DNA of 64,000 nt from Lineolata rhizophorae (GCA_010093515.1 MU001678.1:867325-931324); one strand, 5' to 3'. Positions 12,238 through 25,175 are shown, numbered from the stretch's first letter. Made by a program: numbers and translations. The notes: a model not told the origin generated them from the letters alone.

Positions 12238-12888
12238 GAGCGGCTCGGCCTCCGCTGCTGCAGTTTCTTTCCTCCTTCTCACACTTCTCGTCAATTCTCT
12301 CCATAGCACTCTTCGAACCTTGAGTCCTTGCGAAACTGCTCCTCGATCACCGTACAGCGCTCTCAGTCCCACCCTCCTACGCCCCCACGTTGCTTATTGC
12401 TCCTCGGCCCCGGCCTAAGCCCTTTAGCAAGCCAATCTCCGTTGTGAAGAAAGCCCCCGAGCATTCAAGCTCGTCGGTTCCTCAAAACTGTCCACTGCAA
12501 GGTTAAAGACAAAATGTGGGTGTACTCCCACTTTTCGTTTCGTTTCGCTTTGGCTTTTCTGTTCTTTCTTTCGTTTTTTTTTTTTCGCTTCGTTGTCTGT
12601 CGCCTTCTCCTTTCTGTATTTGTAGGCTTTGCTCTTGTGTATTAGGTATGGTTTGTTCCGCTTCGCTTCGTTTGTTCTGTTTCGATCATTGTACCGTTTT
12701 CGCATCGGTAGGCGTTCTTTTGGTGCGGTTTTACACCCAGGTATTTCGACCGTTATTTCAGATCTCCTGGCGCCATTGTCCGGCGCCGATGGCATCGATC
12801 CGTGGATTCGGGTCTCCGTTGACATCGTCGGGTTCCACCCGACCCTACCGCGACGGCAATACTCTTGGCACAGTCGGCTGCGCCTTCC

Positions 12889-14062
12889 ACGTCACTCGTA
12901 CGCCTTCGGCCACCTCCTGTCGACATGGTCGACGCAACTTCCGGGTCATCTCGAACCCATTCGCATTACCACTTCTTCATTATGCGGGGTTTCCAGATGG
13001 ACAGTTACAACGTCACCTTCGAGTTGCCTCCCGGGCGCGCCACCATGCCGCTGGTCGATTGCGAGACACTGCCGTCTTTATGACGTGCCGCCACGAACCT
13101 GACACACGATCTCCGACTGTCATGGAATGTGGCCGGTCATTAAGCATGACCTCGAAACAACCTTCTACAACCTGGTGGTTTTGAATGCGTACATCGGCGA
13201 ATGTACTTTTCACGTCGAGTGGCTGTGGCGCAGTCCATAACAAACAACCTCGCCTTCCCTCACTACGGCTTGAGCCTTTTCCATTCTGGCTTCTACGACT
13301 CGGATCATTGAATCGATCCTGCTGTGCCGCACATGCAGTTTTGGCGCAATGGCGCATATGAACGCGCCAGTTGATGCGGAAAATGGCTGGTTGCTTGACG
13401 AGGGCCTCACAGCCCTGACCCTTACATGATCATCATGATCGTCGACCGAGAAGCGACTACGCCCAGGATGCAGATAGGGGTTTACCATACCCACGTGGGC
13501 TAATAACAACTCCATATTGCAACAACACCTCTTCAGTTCTTGAGCGCTACGACGACTGGAAAACGCATTCTAAGTCCACTTGTGGACCTTACAAAGATTT
13601 CGGTCAATGAAGCTTGCGGCAGTTTTGGCTTTGAATACTAAGCCTTCGATCGACGATTATGATCTGTCGGTCAGCCCTTACGACACGACGACAACGCGGC
13701 ATCATCATATAAGTTGCTGTCTGAACCTGGAATTTTCGAACCCACTCTATGGTGCCTCAACAGCTTCATCATCCTGCTTCACAGCCAACGTCACGAAGGC
13801 CTCATTATGCGCCAACAATAGACCTTCATGTCTTCAGTCCTCGCTGCGACGTCATATTCGGGCTGCAGCTTGGCTGCCAATCGTCGACGACGGCGGAGCG
13901 ATTTCGTCTCATCACTTCAATCTTCAGCTTCATCTTGCTCAAGGCGGTTGGTCCCTGGTGCAAGAAGGGCGGTGGCTCGATACGCCGGTTGTGACTTCAT
14001 CGCTATATCGTGTGGACGTCACGACACAGGCACTATTCCGTTGTGACGTTGCCCTACGTCAC
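12889..14062. promoter_or_regulatory. Cluster of ACGTCAC/GTGACGT motifs
   Basis: ACGTCAC occurs at 12889, 13010, 13788, 14016 and 14056, and its complement GTGACGT at 14043. These are CRE half-site-like words (bZIP/ATF class). The copy at 14016 is within GACGTCAC, close to a full CRE. The cluster sits just upstream of the acidic orphan gene. Function is inferred only from word identity and density. Confidence 0.35.
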
Positions 14063-14307
14063 GGATGGATGCGAGTCTAGAGTTTCATGTGTGATTGCAT
14101 GCCTATATGCTATCTCGCTTCATGCGTGGTTACAAACCTTGACACTGGACTAGCTCATTGTGTATTTCATTTCTTGTTCAGAGTTTCAATTTTTTGTTTT
14201 GCTTTCATTTTTGCTTTGCTGTATCATATTGTACTGAGGTTGATGTATGCTAACTAGTGACATGTTGTCACAGGAGATACTTCATTTCGGTCTTGCTCCC
14301 TTTTCCA

Positions 14308-14902
14308 ATGGTGTTTGTCATCCCCGATCCTCTCGCGGAAAACAACACTTCCGATCGCCGCTACCTACTTCCAGCGTCTCAAAATGACGCAAACCCAGTA
14401 AGTTAACCCACAGAAATTGTAACTGCGGATGCTCTAGCTCTGCGTGGCGAGCTGCGACATCGTCACCACGCCATCTAGCTAATACCGAACAGCCACAAAC
14501 TCCTCGCGAGGATCAGGAAGAGACTGGAGAAATCCAGCACTTCATGATTACCGGGAACCTGGACGCCCTGCTCACTGTCAATGGACAGGGAGAATTTGCG
14601 CTCTCTGGCTTTTTCCACCTTGTAACGGAGGATTTTCGCCATGACGCTAAGCCGGTAAGTTATTTCATTTCACTTTATGCCATACTTGACGTTTGAGGTT
14701 GAACTAACTTGTACACGTGAAGGACCTCCACTCTCAAGAGAGCTCCGACGAATCCGAAGACGGGTTCTCCGATCAGGAGGACTCGCAAGACGCGTTCTCG
14801 GACGAGGAGGGTGAGGAGGAGTCGGAAGACTCAGGTGAAAGCCCGGCTTATGACTACGATGGGTACGTCGTCCTTGACGAAGAGGACGCCGACTCGGATT
14901 GA
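14308..14902 (+). CDS. Small acidic protein, family unknown
   Basis: Three exons, 14308-14397, 14493-14654 and 14723-14902, encode 143 residues. Both introns (95 and 68 bp) open with GTAAGT, end AG, contain CTAATA or CTAAC branch sites and split the frame in phase 0; that agreement is the main evidence for a real gene. The middle exon has a mixed segment (EIQHFMITGNLDALLTVNGQ) that looks like a folded patch. The last exon is an acidic Ser-rich tail, with FSDQED and FSDEEG as near repeats, then YDYDGYVVLDEEDADSD to the end. Such tails occur in histone or ribosome chaperones, but no known domain is recognised and no function is proposed. A CTAAC plus CAG pair at 14249-14273 suggests an intron just before the start, either in the leader or after a missed first exon. 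No signal peptide or membrane segment is seen. Confidence 0.65.
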
Positions 14903-17900
14903 ACGGAGTCGAAATTTTGGTTGATCTCCGTCTCAGCCGGGTTTTCAAGTTCGGAAGCTTGCACTAGAATGGGCGTCACAATGCGTAGGCAGGGGCTCAC
15001 AGTTTGCAAGCAATTCTCGGTTTATGTAGGACGGGTGGGCCATTTCTCTCTGGCAGTATTTTTATTTCAAGTATGACCATGGTGCATTGTAGCAATGTAT
15101 GGCCAGCTGATGCCAGATTTTCATTTTCCATAATCAATATTTATCTCATATGTACCCTTATATGAGCTGTAGCTCAAGTTTGTGTGAAGCTGAACTGTCT
15201 TATGTAAAAAAAAGTGCCTAGTATATATTTCAGTTCCGTTTCTCTTGCCTACAATGAAATGGCTGATATGTGGCTGTTGTCATGAGGGTTGAGATTGTGG
15301 CCGGACAGCGCCATGCGACCACATCATGTACGTGTACAAGGTGGGAGTTCTTAGAATTTAAGCATGCCCTTGGTACAGAGCTGTTTTTATCCGGTCGCAG
15401 CTTTGACATGTGGAATATTCAGACTTTCCTTATTCATAGCACCTAGTCCACATAATGTAGGGCCTTGAGGTCGCATACGGAAGTTGACAACATGTGTTGT
15501 ATTAGAAACGCAGGTTACGGGCTCTGGTGTCTATATAAGTGTGCGCTCTGAGTTTGTTCGTCCGGAGGCCGTGATGTGAAGGTGAATTGCATCATGCGAG
15601 ACTAAATGAAAGATATCAAGTCCAACGGACCATCTTCTTTCCTGAAGGCAGGCGTTCTTTTGGTTTCGTTCAAGTTGTTGCTAGCATTCTCCACGATGAA
15701 GTCGCAATTTTTCAATTCCATCCGTTTTCTATATTAATATCATACATCAAAACCAGTGTTGGATATCGGGCTGATGATTCCACTTCAAACCCCAGTTTCA
15801 GTTAAGGGCATGCTCTGCATTATTACGTATCGGTGGTTACTGTTTGTCTCAAAGTAAGCGCTTCAACATCGACAGCGCAAAGGGTCTGCGAAGTAGTTAA
15901 ATTTGACTTCGGTTCTCGCCGCACATTATACCATTCTGCAGGCTGCTAAGTCATTATGCCACGATACAAAGGACATATGACATAGGATGACCTTAAGATC
16001 GCCATCAAGAGCCAAGCTTGTGTTCCAAATGAAAAGAAAGCTGGGTCCAATGGATCTAGTCCATTGCCGTCAAAGCAATGAAGGTGAAACGAGACCGAGC
16101 CTTCCGAACCAGGGCCAAACCCCAGTCAAATCGTCTAGAAAGTGCAACAGCAGATTGGACATGCCACTTACGCACACCTAAGGACCCGACGCACTGGACC
16201 TGCCTGCGGCGATCCTCCAGTCAAACCCAAGAAACAATTGCAAAATCAAGGACGCAAGCATTTGCTTGGTCGGTTATACGTCGGACCCCTGCGTCCATTT
16301 CCGAATGAATGGTATAGCCGGAAAACCAACTGCCGACAGTGACAGGTACTTAATTTGATGCCATCCGATTTGCTCTTGCTCGCAGCTGCCCAAAATCAGA
16401 GCCGTCACGTGGGAATGTAATAAGCGCAAGGCAACCGGCTGTAATGGTGGCAATAAGTGGGAGATGTACGGTCAGGCTCTCGTGCGGCCGATCTCGGCAT
16501 ATACAATGGACAAGCAAACGGGCGGGTCGTCTCGAGCGTACGGACCCTCGGGCCACAGATTGTTCGATAAGCATGCAGGAGGAGGATGATCGACCGATAG
16601 ATGAGGATCAGAGCGTCAGCAGGCCTAAAAACAAACACACCTTGCAGGGTGACGTACCATTTGGCTTGCCAACCTCAATAAATTTCGCGCTCAACATCCA
16701 AAGCAGCGGCCAAACTGAACGCTCGAGACCAATCCCAAGATTGGTCCCTCGGATGGAATGCCCGGATTGGAAGACGACCGTGAAGGTACCAAGACCTTTC
16801 GCATCCGCACCTATTTGTGTGAGGTTTGCGATCGAGTGACATACCGCCGGCAAGTTGGTCTGCGTCCATCTGTCATCTGCACAGCCGGCGGCACAGACCA
16901 CTCCATATTCGAGGGATCATATAGTGGGGTTGTTGCCAATGGCCCACGCAATATTGGGCGAAATTAAGTACCACCAAACTCCACTCAGTCTGCCATTGTC
17001 ATACTGATTGCCAGCCACTGGATACTTAGGAGTGGAGCGGGTGATTTGCGTTCGAGCTGGAGTTGTATAATGGGGGAGCAGTTGTGTCGGCCGCGACGCA
17101 GCGTATCATCACAGCTGTCCCATGGCAATCCTTTAGAATATCTGCTGCAATAAGAACGGAAATTAGCAGAAACCATTTGCGCATGTGCAATTATTGCGAA
17201 TGCTGCGCCACGCAGAGATCCGGTAATGGTGCAGAGAACGGAACTGCGTCAATATATCCAGGGTTGGTTTGCTGCGGCCGAACATGCGGGGACTACATGA
17301 AGGTGAACTATCCAGCCCTAGGCTGAATATCGACATGCATCTGCAGCGGGTAAGTAGATCCATGTAGTGCTGATGGGCATAACTGACCATGTGGGTGGAA
17401 GTGCCGTGAGCAATAACGAGAAAGTGCCGATACAAAGTCTGGCTTGGTTCGATGAAAGCCGTCTGCTCACGGCAACCAGTAGACTTCCCTGTCCGTCTCT
17501 ATAGTATGAAGCGGCCATCAAATTCTCTGCTGTGTATCAGAGGATCTTTGCGTTCGCAAGGTGGTATTAACGGCGCTGCGTGATGTGGTAGCGAAGTCGT
17601 CCGGTTGTTCGTTCCTGCACATAGGCTGGTGCTGAAGGAGTCGTCAGTGTTATTGCGAAATACTCCATGGACATTTGCTTCCCGCGGCGAGATTAGTTAC
17701 TTCTGTAACTAAATCGAAGATTTAGCGGCTATAGCCGCTGCAGACATAGATGCGCGTTGCTGGAACCGCGGGCTGTCATTATGACTCAAAATTCGATTCT
17801 TCTGTTCCGTCCAGAGTTAGACCTAATTACAACGTGCGCATGAAGCGCAAGAATATAGTAAGAGATACTTAAGATGGCGCATTTTAGCATTTCTGTGAAG

Positions 17901-19500
17901 TCGGCGATCGGAGTGTAGAAGAGTTGCGACAATGCATCTCGCTACCATCGTGAAGACAAATATCGTCCAGGGAGAGCTATATGACGATCAAACGAGAGGG
18001 CAATGCCAACGCCATGGCAGTGTTGGTCAGGGCTGCTCTGCGATCTCTTGGACGCATTGTCCTGGTTACGCCCTCCCTGATCGGGCAGCAGAACTTCCTG
18101 ATACACCGCTTGAATTGCGTGATGATTCATCACCCACGCATCTCAAGAACCGAGAAGCGATCGATGCGGAGTGGAAGACATCCACCCTAGACGAAGAATT
18201 GATTGTCGGGTGAATTCAAATCCATTGAGACATGGAAATGCGGCGGGAGAAGCATGAAGCACAGAGGCGGGTCTATGAAGCCTAAGTTAGAAATGGATGT
18301 CAAATCTCCGTACGCAGAATGTAGCCAAATGCCCGGGGTTCGTCGCCTCACTGCCTCCACGTACCGTGAAGTGTTACGATGACAAAAATTTGCTTGCCGT
18401 CGCTCTTAGAAAGTGCCGAGACAAAATTTTGTCGTGCTGATGCTAGATGGTGCGAACCGTTTTTAGGAAGCCGGAGGAAGTTTTAACTATGCTGTTGTTC
18501 GTCTCTGCGAACATCAAACAAATGCCTTGAGATCCCAAGCCATCGCAGTAAACAATACTCATTGAGAAATTTCTCAGCATTTGTTATTGCGAGTTCCGAA
18601 CCTTGATCTTGTGCCGTCAAACGCATGCAAATCGGCAAATGGACGGACAAAATCTAACGTCTGCAGTTCAACGCAAGGTGAACAGCGACGATAGCTGCGC
18701 CAAAGACCCGACAACTAGACATATTATGGGAGCTAATAGCGGCGGATCGCAACGGATGTATTGAAGAGATGGAATGGATAAGGCGAGGTAATCTGGGTTG
18801 TCGTCGAAGTAGCTAGACGCATCGAGCGGGAATCTGTCAAAACCGTGTTGGATCAGTCATCATCGTGATATCAACCGCTCTCCATGGGTTCTCTGTTGCT
18901 TACGATTGTAGAATACATGTTTCTCGATGCCCATCGTTCATCGGTCGTGGATTTCATCCCTGAAAAGGAGCTCGAATCCACTATCAAATAATCCATATGT
19001 GTCTGAATTATAGGCCTCGCGATTACGAAGGGATGATTTCAATAGCATAGACAAACTTCACAGGCTTCACTTCCATCTGAAAGATGTAAAATCGGTTTTC
19101 TGAAGGCCATGTCGTTAGAAAACAAGAGAGAGAATGCCTTAAGAAAAGCCATGATGCTCTCGTCTAGTCTTACGTTTTCTGGGCCGCCTGCTGCCTGCTA
19201 CGCACACACCCCCAGTCCACCACAGCCCTACATGGTGATGCCCACATGTCCTGGCGGATACGGAAATCACCCACGATCTCCCATCACTCAGCATACTTTC
19301 TCGGCCTCCCACGGAGCAACGAGCATTTCCAAATAGCTAGAGAGCACCCAATCATAATGGTATGGTCAGGGCTGGAAATGACTGCAAGCAGTCTGAATTC
19401 ACAATACTTCATGTGCTTCATTGCTGTCACAAGAAGTCACTTCATCATCAAACTCATCCCGAAGTCCTCATATCCCTATGACCTTGCAATTTGGAGCCTG
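14903..19500. other. Gene-poor stretch, mixed composition
   Basis: No coding region could be supported in 4.6 kb. Open frames are short. A TATATAA at about 15531 is followed by a 72-codon frame (15587-15805) that lacks an ATG. Short Cys-rich frames at 16758-16967 and 17063-17326 on the plus strand have no recognisable spacing pattern. Degenerate transposon remnants or non-coding transcripts cannot be excluded by eye. Confidence 0.45.
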
Positions 19501-22500
19501 CTCAATGCATCTGCTCAGTCTTCGCTTGGAGACACTCGTCCCGCATGCAGCCCAAGTCCCTACTGCTCTCAATTCTGCTCCGGCACTCCGCAGCCGCAAC
19601 GGCCTCGCCGACTCGCTAGCTTCAACCTACTTGCTCGTCGTCCTTCCGAAAAGGTTCCCCCAGCGCGGCCCCCCCCCTTTCCCCGTCCGCCCACATACGT
19701 AGTTATCGTATGATTTTGCTCAAACTCGGGCGCGGTCCCACCGCGCGCATCCCCGGCCGGTCTAGGTGGCACGCTGGCTCTTGGCCCCCCCCCGGGCCTA
19801 TTGTATGCGCCCCTTCCGAACGATTTGCCCCACGAGCATCACCGGCAAACAACGCGCGGGCCCCCCATACAATACGATCGATCACAGAAATCCCCGTTGA
19901 GCAGCCTCTTTTACTCAACGGGAAAGCTCGCGAGGTCCTCTCTATCCTAGCCAATCTGGAACCCTAGCCTCGAGTAGGCGATCCCTTCCTGCTCCCGCCA
20001 CCCCTCCACCCTGGTCAGCCATGGGCGGTAAAGACGGCGAACTAGGAGCTCGTTCCAGGCAACCGCAGCAGATCAAGCGCGGCCCATGGTTACCCGGTAT
20101 GGGCACATCGCGTGGAGCGCGGGCCCGAAAGGGGGTTGGGGTTTGCGCGGGTAGCAGCAATGGCCTGGCAGGCCCCCCACAAAAGGGTAGGTGGCATTCA
20201 GAGAGAGGAAAATGGCGATGGCGGGGCGCCAAAGAGGGGGTGGATGGGGTTGTTCGATTGGAGAGGTCCGGAGGGGGTCGTGAGAAGGCAATTCGATTCG
20301 CGCAGATTGGTCTACACAGACCTCCTTCAAGCCTGTCGTTACATACAATAGGTAGGCGCACTCGCCAACCCGCTACGGAGCATGGCGAGGATTTACGGAG
20401 TGCTAGTCTCCCAGATGCATTGGCATGCGTGGGTGCCGTCCTGCGAGCCCGCCGCCATCTGCCGCCGCCCGACCGCCCGTAATGCACCACAAGCGCTCTT
20501 CTATGTAACCCCCGTGCTAGGAGTGTCATATGCATTTTCCTTTGGCCGCTGACGCTGTGGTCTGTGCTAGTACCAACGCCAATGCTAATGCTCGCCCCTT
20601 CACATCGGCGCCCGTTGGGACGGCACATGAGCCGAATAAAACAAAACGAGAACAGTCGATCCGTCGCTCAGAGATACCAAAGAAACGGGCGAAAAACCCC
20701 CAATGGCTACCTCTGGTTGCGGTGGGCGGCCCAACGGCGTATTGACATGGGGGTAGGTGAGTGGACGCGTGCTCAGGAGGGGCCTTGGCGGCGGGCCCCG
20801 CGGAGAATACACCCCCCAGCCGAAGGCCTGAAAGCCAAAAGAAGATGGAAAGAAGAAAGACATAAATCGTAAACGCGGCATCGCATGTCGAGGTTTGGCG
20901 GAAGGCAATACATAGGCGCGCCTAAACCTGGAGGAGCGCCACACAATGTCCTGGTACGAGGCGGCTGCATCTGTCCGAAGGAACGGAGCTGGCGAATCCT
21001 CCTTGCTAACCAGCCGCTCGGTATCACTTTCAACTGTCAGTCAGCTCGGCAAATTGGCGCGATTATTTTTGGGCCAGACGCGCTCCTTTCTAGTGGCATT
21101 GTTACGTGGTCTAGATGGTCGTTCTGGCTGCTTTGTGACAAATACGAGGCCGGGGTGCAAGAGGGAAACGCATGAAACACTTAAGTTTATGCTCCTGCAC
21201 AAACTACCGTAGTAAAGGCCAAAGCGAAGAGAGTAATCGGGCACAAAAAGAAAAGAGTAAAAATTTTTTTGCATGGCCGCCCTGTAAATAGCGGTTGGGT
21301 AGGGCCAGACAAAATGTCCGTGAGAATATGCGAAATGACTCGTTGTTCCATCCCCAGAATTGGCCATTTAGACACTATCTAGGGGCGTTGACGCTTCCGT
21401 CGATACCCGGGGACATTTAAATTTGACCTCCTGAATGGGTCGTCAAAGAAAATTCTTTGAAGATCAACAAAAAAGAATAAACTAATCCATGCGTGGATCG
21501 CTGCTAGCCTAGCAGACGACTTCGAGGCGATCTTGTTTGATGCACGGGATCTGCCACGCAGGAAGAATCCTTCGTCTGGGACGCATGTTGAAACACACAT
21601 CATAGCATGAAAGTAACCATGCAACTAGCAGAGCTCCTCCTAGTGTGGTATGTACGGCCTTCCCACTCTTGAATAGCTCCTGCATCAATCGGGCCGTAGG
21701 TAGCCCAATTGCAAGCGATCCCTATAGCATTCCGCCGATTATGTCCTGCCAATCGCGCGCATCGTCTCAAAATGAGCTTCCTCATTAGCGTATCAGTAGA
21801 AAAGAAAAGTCAAATACTAAGGTCTTCAACGTCTTTTACATACTGTGTATAGGCGAACCACGTATGGCTTCTCCCCGAACCCATGTCGAACAAAGCTCTA
21901 TCGCCGGTCCGATACCGACGTGATCGCAAACTGGCTCTCCCGCCCCTGGTCCCCACCCCCCTCTCGCGCATGGGACTAAACCGCGTTGCCGGGCTCTCTC
22001 GCCCTTCACCAAAACAGGCCCGGAGGCCAGGGCACCGCAGTTCCCGTTTTGCACATGAGACTTGGCAGTCATGGAGCCCGCATTGCGCGGACATCATATC
22101 TCGAGCAGTCTCTCCAAAAGAACAGTAGTAGTCCCCCGTTAGCAACCGCGAAGCCGAGTAGAGCAGAGCGCGCGGGACCCACCACAAGGAATGACCCGGC
22201 CGATGCTTCTTCGCCCCCCCTCCAATTGGCTGCTGTAGCCCCCGAACGAGATACGTTAGCCGGGAAGGAAGCTGCTCACGCCAGCCTCTCGGGCCCCGTC
22301 CCGTATGTACTCGCTCCCGTCCAATACCGAGCCGCCAGCCGGCCGCAGCTGAAGGGTTCCATGCCACAGGATGAGCAAGCTCGGTCACCGAGCTTTGCTT
22401 CCCCTCCAAAGCGCTCGGAAAGCAACAAACACTTCGGCGACTTGGTGAGAAAGGAGTACGTACAGACCGCTCTCTTCCGCGGAGCCCACGAAAACCGGGG

Positions 22501-22851
22501 GCGGCAGCGGGCAGCGTTGTCGTCGTCGTATGCAGGCGTTCCACACCCCTAGCCTGCGGGCGACTAACCGTAATGCTGCGTCATCGTCATCGCTCGTCCC
22601 GTCCGGGGGGCGTGGATCGATGATAGCCGTTTTCATGTTGCCCCCTGTATTTCCCCCTGCTCGGTGCTCGCCCGCCGCCCGACGCCTCCGTTACCCTCGC
22701 CGTAACTTCTCATTTGCTAACGAGTGGGCCAAATCGAAACCAACTAGTTGTAGATGGTGGCTTCAACGCAAAGGCGGACAGGACAACGATAGGTTGGGCT
22801 AGTGGTGCGCGGTAGCCGCCGATGGGAAAGAAAAGGGCCTCCATGTGCCCT

Positions 22852-22867
22852 GGCCGGCCGGCCGGCC
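22852..22867. repeat. (GGCC)4 tandem palindrome
   Basis: Four tandem GGCC units form a fully self-complementary 16-mer in the GC-rich desert. No gene is adjacent. Confidence 0.7.
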
Positions 22868-23155
22868 CTTGGCTAAACGACCAAAACGGCGCACCCTAAA
22901 ATCTTGCGCTTAACGGTTTTCGAATGATCCGCCCAGCCCGTTGCGGGCAAGGGTGCCGCCCCAATCGGGCCAGCGCCGCCACCCGAATAGGCAGCCGGGC
23001 CCCGTGCTCCCTCGCTCTCGGGAGCGGAGACGATATACATATAGGAGCGAACGGAGAAAAACAATCTAATGGCACACCGATCACATAGGCGAGCGGAACG
23101 CCCGGGGATAACTGGGGGGAGGGTGGACGGGCGTTATCCGTGCGGATGAGGGCGT

Positions 23156-23965
23156 TTAGGTCTCCCGTTGTCGAAAGAAAACGCTTGCGCTCGGTGGGTG
23201 CTTGCGTGTAAGTGAGCATTCCGACCACTGAGAATGTTTTCCTTCCCCACCGGAGGATCGCCGCTCTGCTTCTGCTTCTTCTGCGCTGGCCTTATATTGT
23301 TCGATATTTCGCGGAGATCCGCATGACGGCTTTGCGTGCGTGCGCGCCCGTCGTATGAGTGGATACCTGTTATATTCGGAGTATACAGTAAAAGAACTCA
23401 TTTGTTGATTCCAAAGCGAGGCACGGAGGGATGCCCGTGTTGGACGGGTGTGGATCATCTGGCCACCATGCCACAGGCAGGCATGTATTGACGATCGCGT
23501 TCCTTCCAATCCCAACGCCAGGCATTTCCCCAGCCCCCGTCCGACCTTGTAACAATCAAAAGGTAAGTTGCAGGAGCGGGATGCGAAATGAGAGATGAGT
23601 TGCATTGCGTTGAGCGGACCGGATGATAATTTGCAGGGTGGCACAGACGGAATCCAAACGCTGGACATGTCAACATGGGGGCATTGGCGATAGGAATTTC
23701 GTCTCCATTCAGTTGCCTCGTTTAGGACGCTCTCCGACCGCATTTGGACACGGCCGCCCATGTAGACATAAAAGCCATCTCTAACCGACTCGCTTAGCCA
23801 CAATGCACGGGTGATCTGTGATGAGGCCGTGTTGTTCGGCGTGCGATTCAGGGCCGGCATGCCAGATCTATTGGCATCGGAAAATGAGATACAAGGCGAC
23901 CCAGATTGTGGGATGATTTTCCGGGCACAACGGATTCCTCTGAATTTCGATATACGAGGGAACAT
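23156..23965 (-). CDS. Possible orphan open reading frame, unrecognised
   Basis: From the first ATG at 23965 this frame runs 269 codons to the stop at 23156, and it stays open further upstream. It is longer than expected for its base composition, which is close to half G+C, and that is the only reason to list it. No domain, signal peptide, membrane segment or intron signal is apparent. The product is Ser- and Arg-rich with scattered Cys. It could be a chance frame, an orphan gene or a relic. Confidence 0.15.
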   Translation of the reverse strand: MFPRISKFRGIRCARKIIPQSGSPCISFSDANRSGMPALNRTPNNTASSQITRALWLSESVRDGFYVYMGGRVQMRSESVLNEATEWRRNSYRQCPHVDMSSVWIPSVPPCKLSSGPLNAMQLISHFASRSCNLPFDCYKVGRGLGKCLALGLEGTRSSIHACLWHGGQMIHTRPTRASLRASLWNQQMSSFTVYSEYNRYPLIRRARTHAKPSCGSPRNIEQYKASAEEAEAERRSSGGEGKHSQWSECSLTRKHPPSASVFFRQRET

Positions 23966-25175
23966 AAACCAGGAATTCGCTCCTCTCCACGCGCCGGTGC
24001 GCTGTTCGTGAGGTGCGTCGACCAAGATATCCGGGGCACCGAAAGGGCCGATCCATGTTAAAAAGGAGCTCTGCACATAACGCCATTTTTGCCGACATCA
24101 CAAAATCTCGGGCGCCGATACACCCTTTAGGTATCCACGTGTCTCCCGCGAAAAGCGACGAGAAGGTTTTGACGTAGGAAGAAGAATGGGAGAAACATTA
24201 TAGCAAGCTACGTTCATAAGAAAGCAAGCCACAGGAGTAGCATCTCTAGCCGTTTGCTGCAAGCACTTGGTAAAGAAGCAGAAATCTGAAACCTACGGCT
24301 TTTAGGATGCATCGTGATAAACCTCGCGTCGATGCAGTTTTGTGGACAAGGGGCAGTTATTCTTAGAAGCGGGACGGTGTTTTGGAACGCCATGGCTTGG
24401 AATCGCGGCAATAAGTTCCCTGGACCGTTTGCAATGTCATCATCGAGCACGCATAACGGTCGTATTTTAAGAGGCCGAAATTGGTGAAAAACGGGCGATT
24501 GGGAAACGCCTCGCGAGATTTGCGGCGAACCTTGGCTTAATAGCGGAGACCGTTATAGGGCCAGGTTCAAGCTTTAAAGGAAATGAACCACGCCAGAGAA
24601 TAAAACGAAAGCAACGCCAAAATCTCGCCTCTTCGAAAGGGATGTGACAGAAGCTCTCTGAGCTACCGGGCGCGGGTTTCTAGCCGCATTCAGGAACGTG
24701 TAGAAGGAAGCTGTTACAATGACCCCTTCCCAGGTTATTGTATATCTTAAACGCGAAAAACAGGCTGGGCGGCTTCCCTGCGGGAGGTTCGCGAACCCTA
24801 CCGTGAGCTTGACCGGGTTCAAGCTGTTAGGGCGCACGCGCTTCGGCCGACAATTGCTCTAGTGAACTGAAAGAGTAGTCTCAGGTCGACGGCAGATAAG
24901 TTCCATGTCCTATACGTTTTCTTGTCTTTTCTTTTTGTGTTCGAGGGGCGCGTTATGCGGGAAGCCGCGTACTTAGTACAAGGCGGTAAGGTTACACAAT
25001 GCAGTGCGAAGCATGTTCCCGTTCACGCCAGACATACGAAGCACTAAGAAGGCCACCCAAGGCTGAGGTAGAAGCTGCGTGCGTACCTGAGGGTGTGTGC
25101 GTTGCGGAAGCGGGTCGTGAGACCGAGAAATCGAGAGACGTCGAGAAGTCGAGAAGCCGAGAGAATACAGTACAT

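Larger units (their letters stand above)
10560..14307. other. Long leader/intergenic region before the acidic orphan gene
   Basis: This 3.7-kb stretch includes a run of ten C at about 10833, a TATA box at 12230 and, downstream of it, DNA in which the plus strand is rich in C and T. ACGTCAC words cluster between 12.89 and 14.06 kb. Open frames of up to about 220 codons (12516-13184) occur in several frames of the same strand, none with known domains. A transcript from the 12230 TATA box with a long 5' leader would fit, but no coding exon in this part can be supported. Confidence 0.4.

Noticed and set aside
12924-13083. Short frame with a Kozak-like ATG and a protein-like segment (HYHFFIMRGFQMD)
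   Set aside because: Following segments that look coding fall in different frames with no splice signals to join them; frames of this length are common by chance.
12516-13184. 222-codon plus-strand frame with a hydrophobic start
   Set aside because: The start lies in a T-rich tract whose translation is naturally hydrophobic; the rest has no domain, and two other frames on the same strand are equally open.
16758-17326. Possible Cys-rich secreted protein pieces
   Set aside because: Cys spacing fits no family I know, no signal peptide can be placed in front, and no introns join the pieces convincingly.
19942-22544. Minus-strand frames of 228 and 244 codons
   Set aside because: GC-rich DNA with few stops, Arg/Pro/Ala-rich products, equally long plus-strand frames and no known domain.
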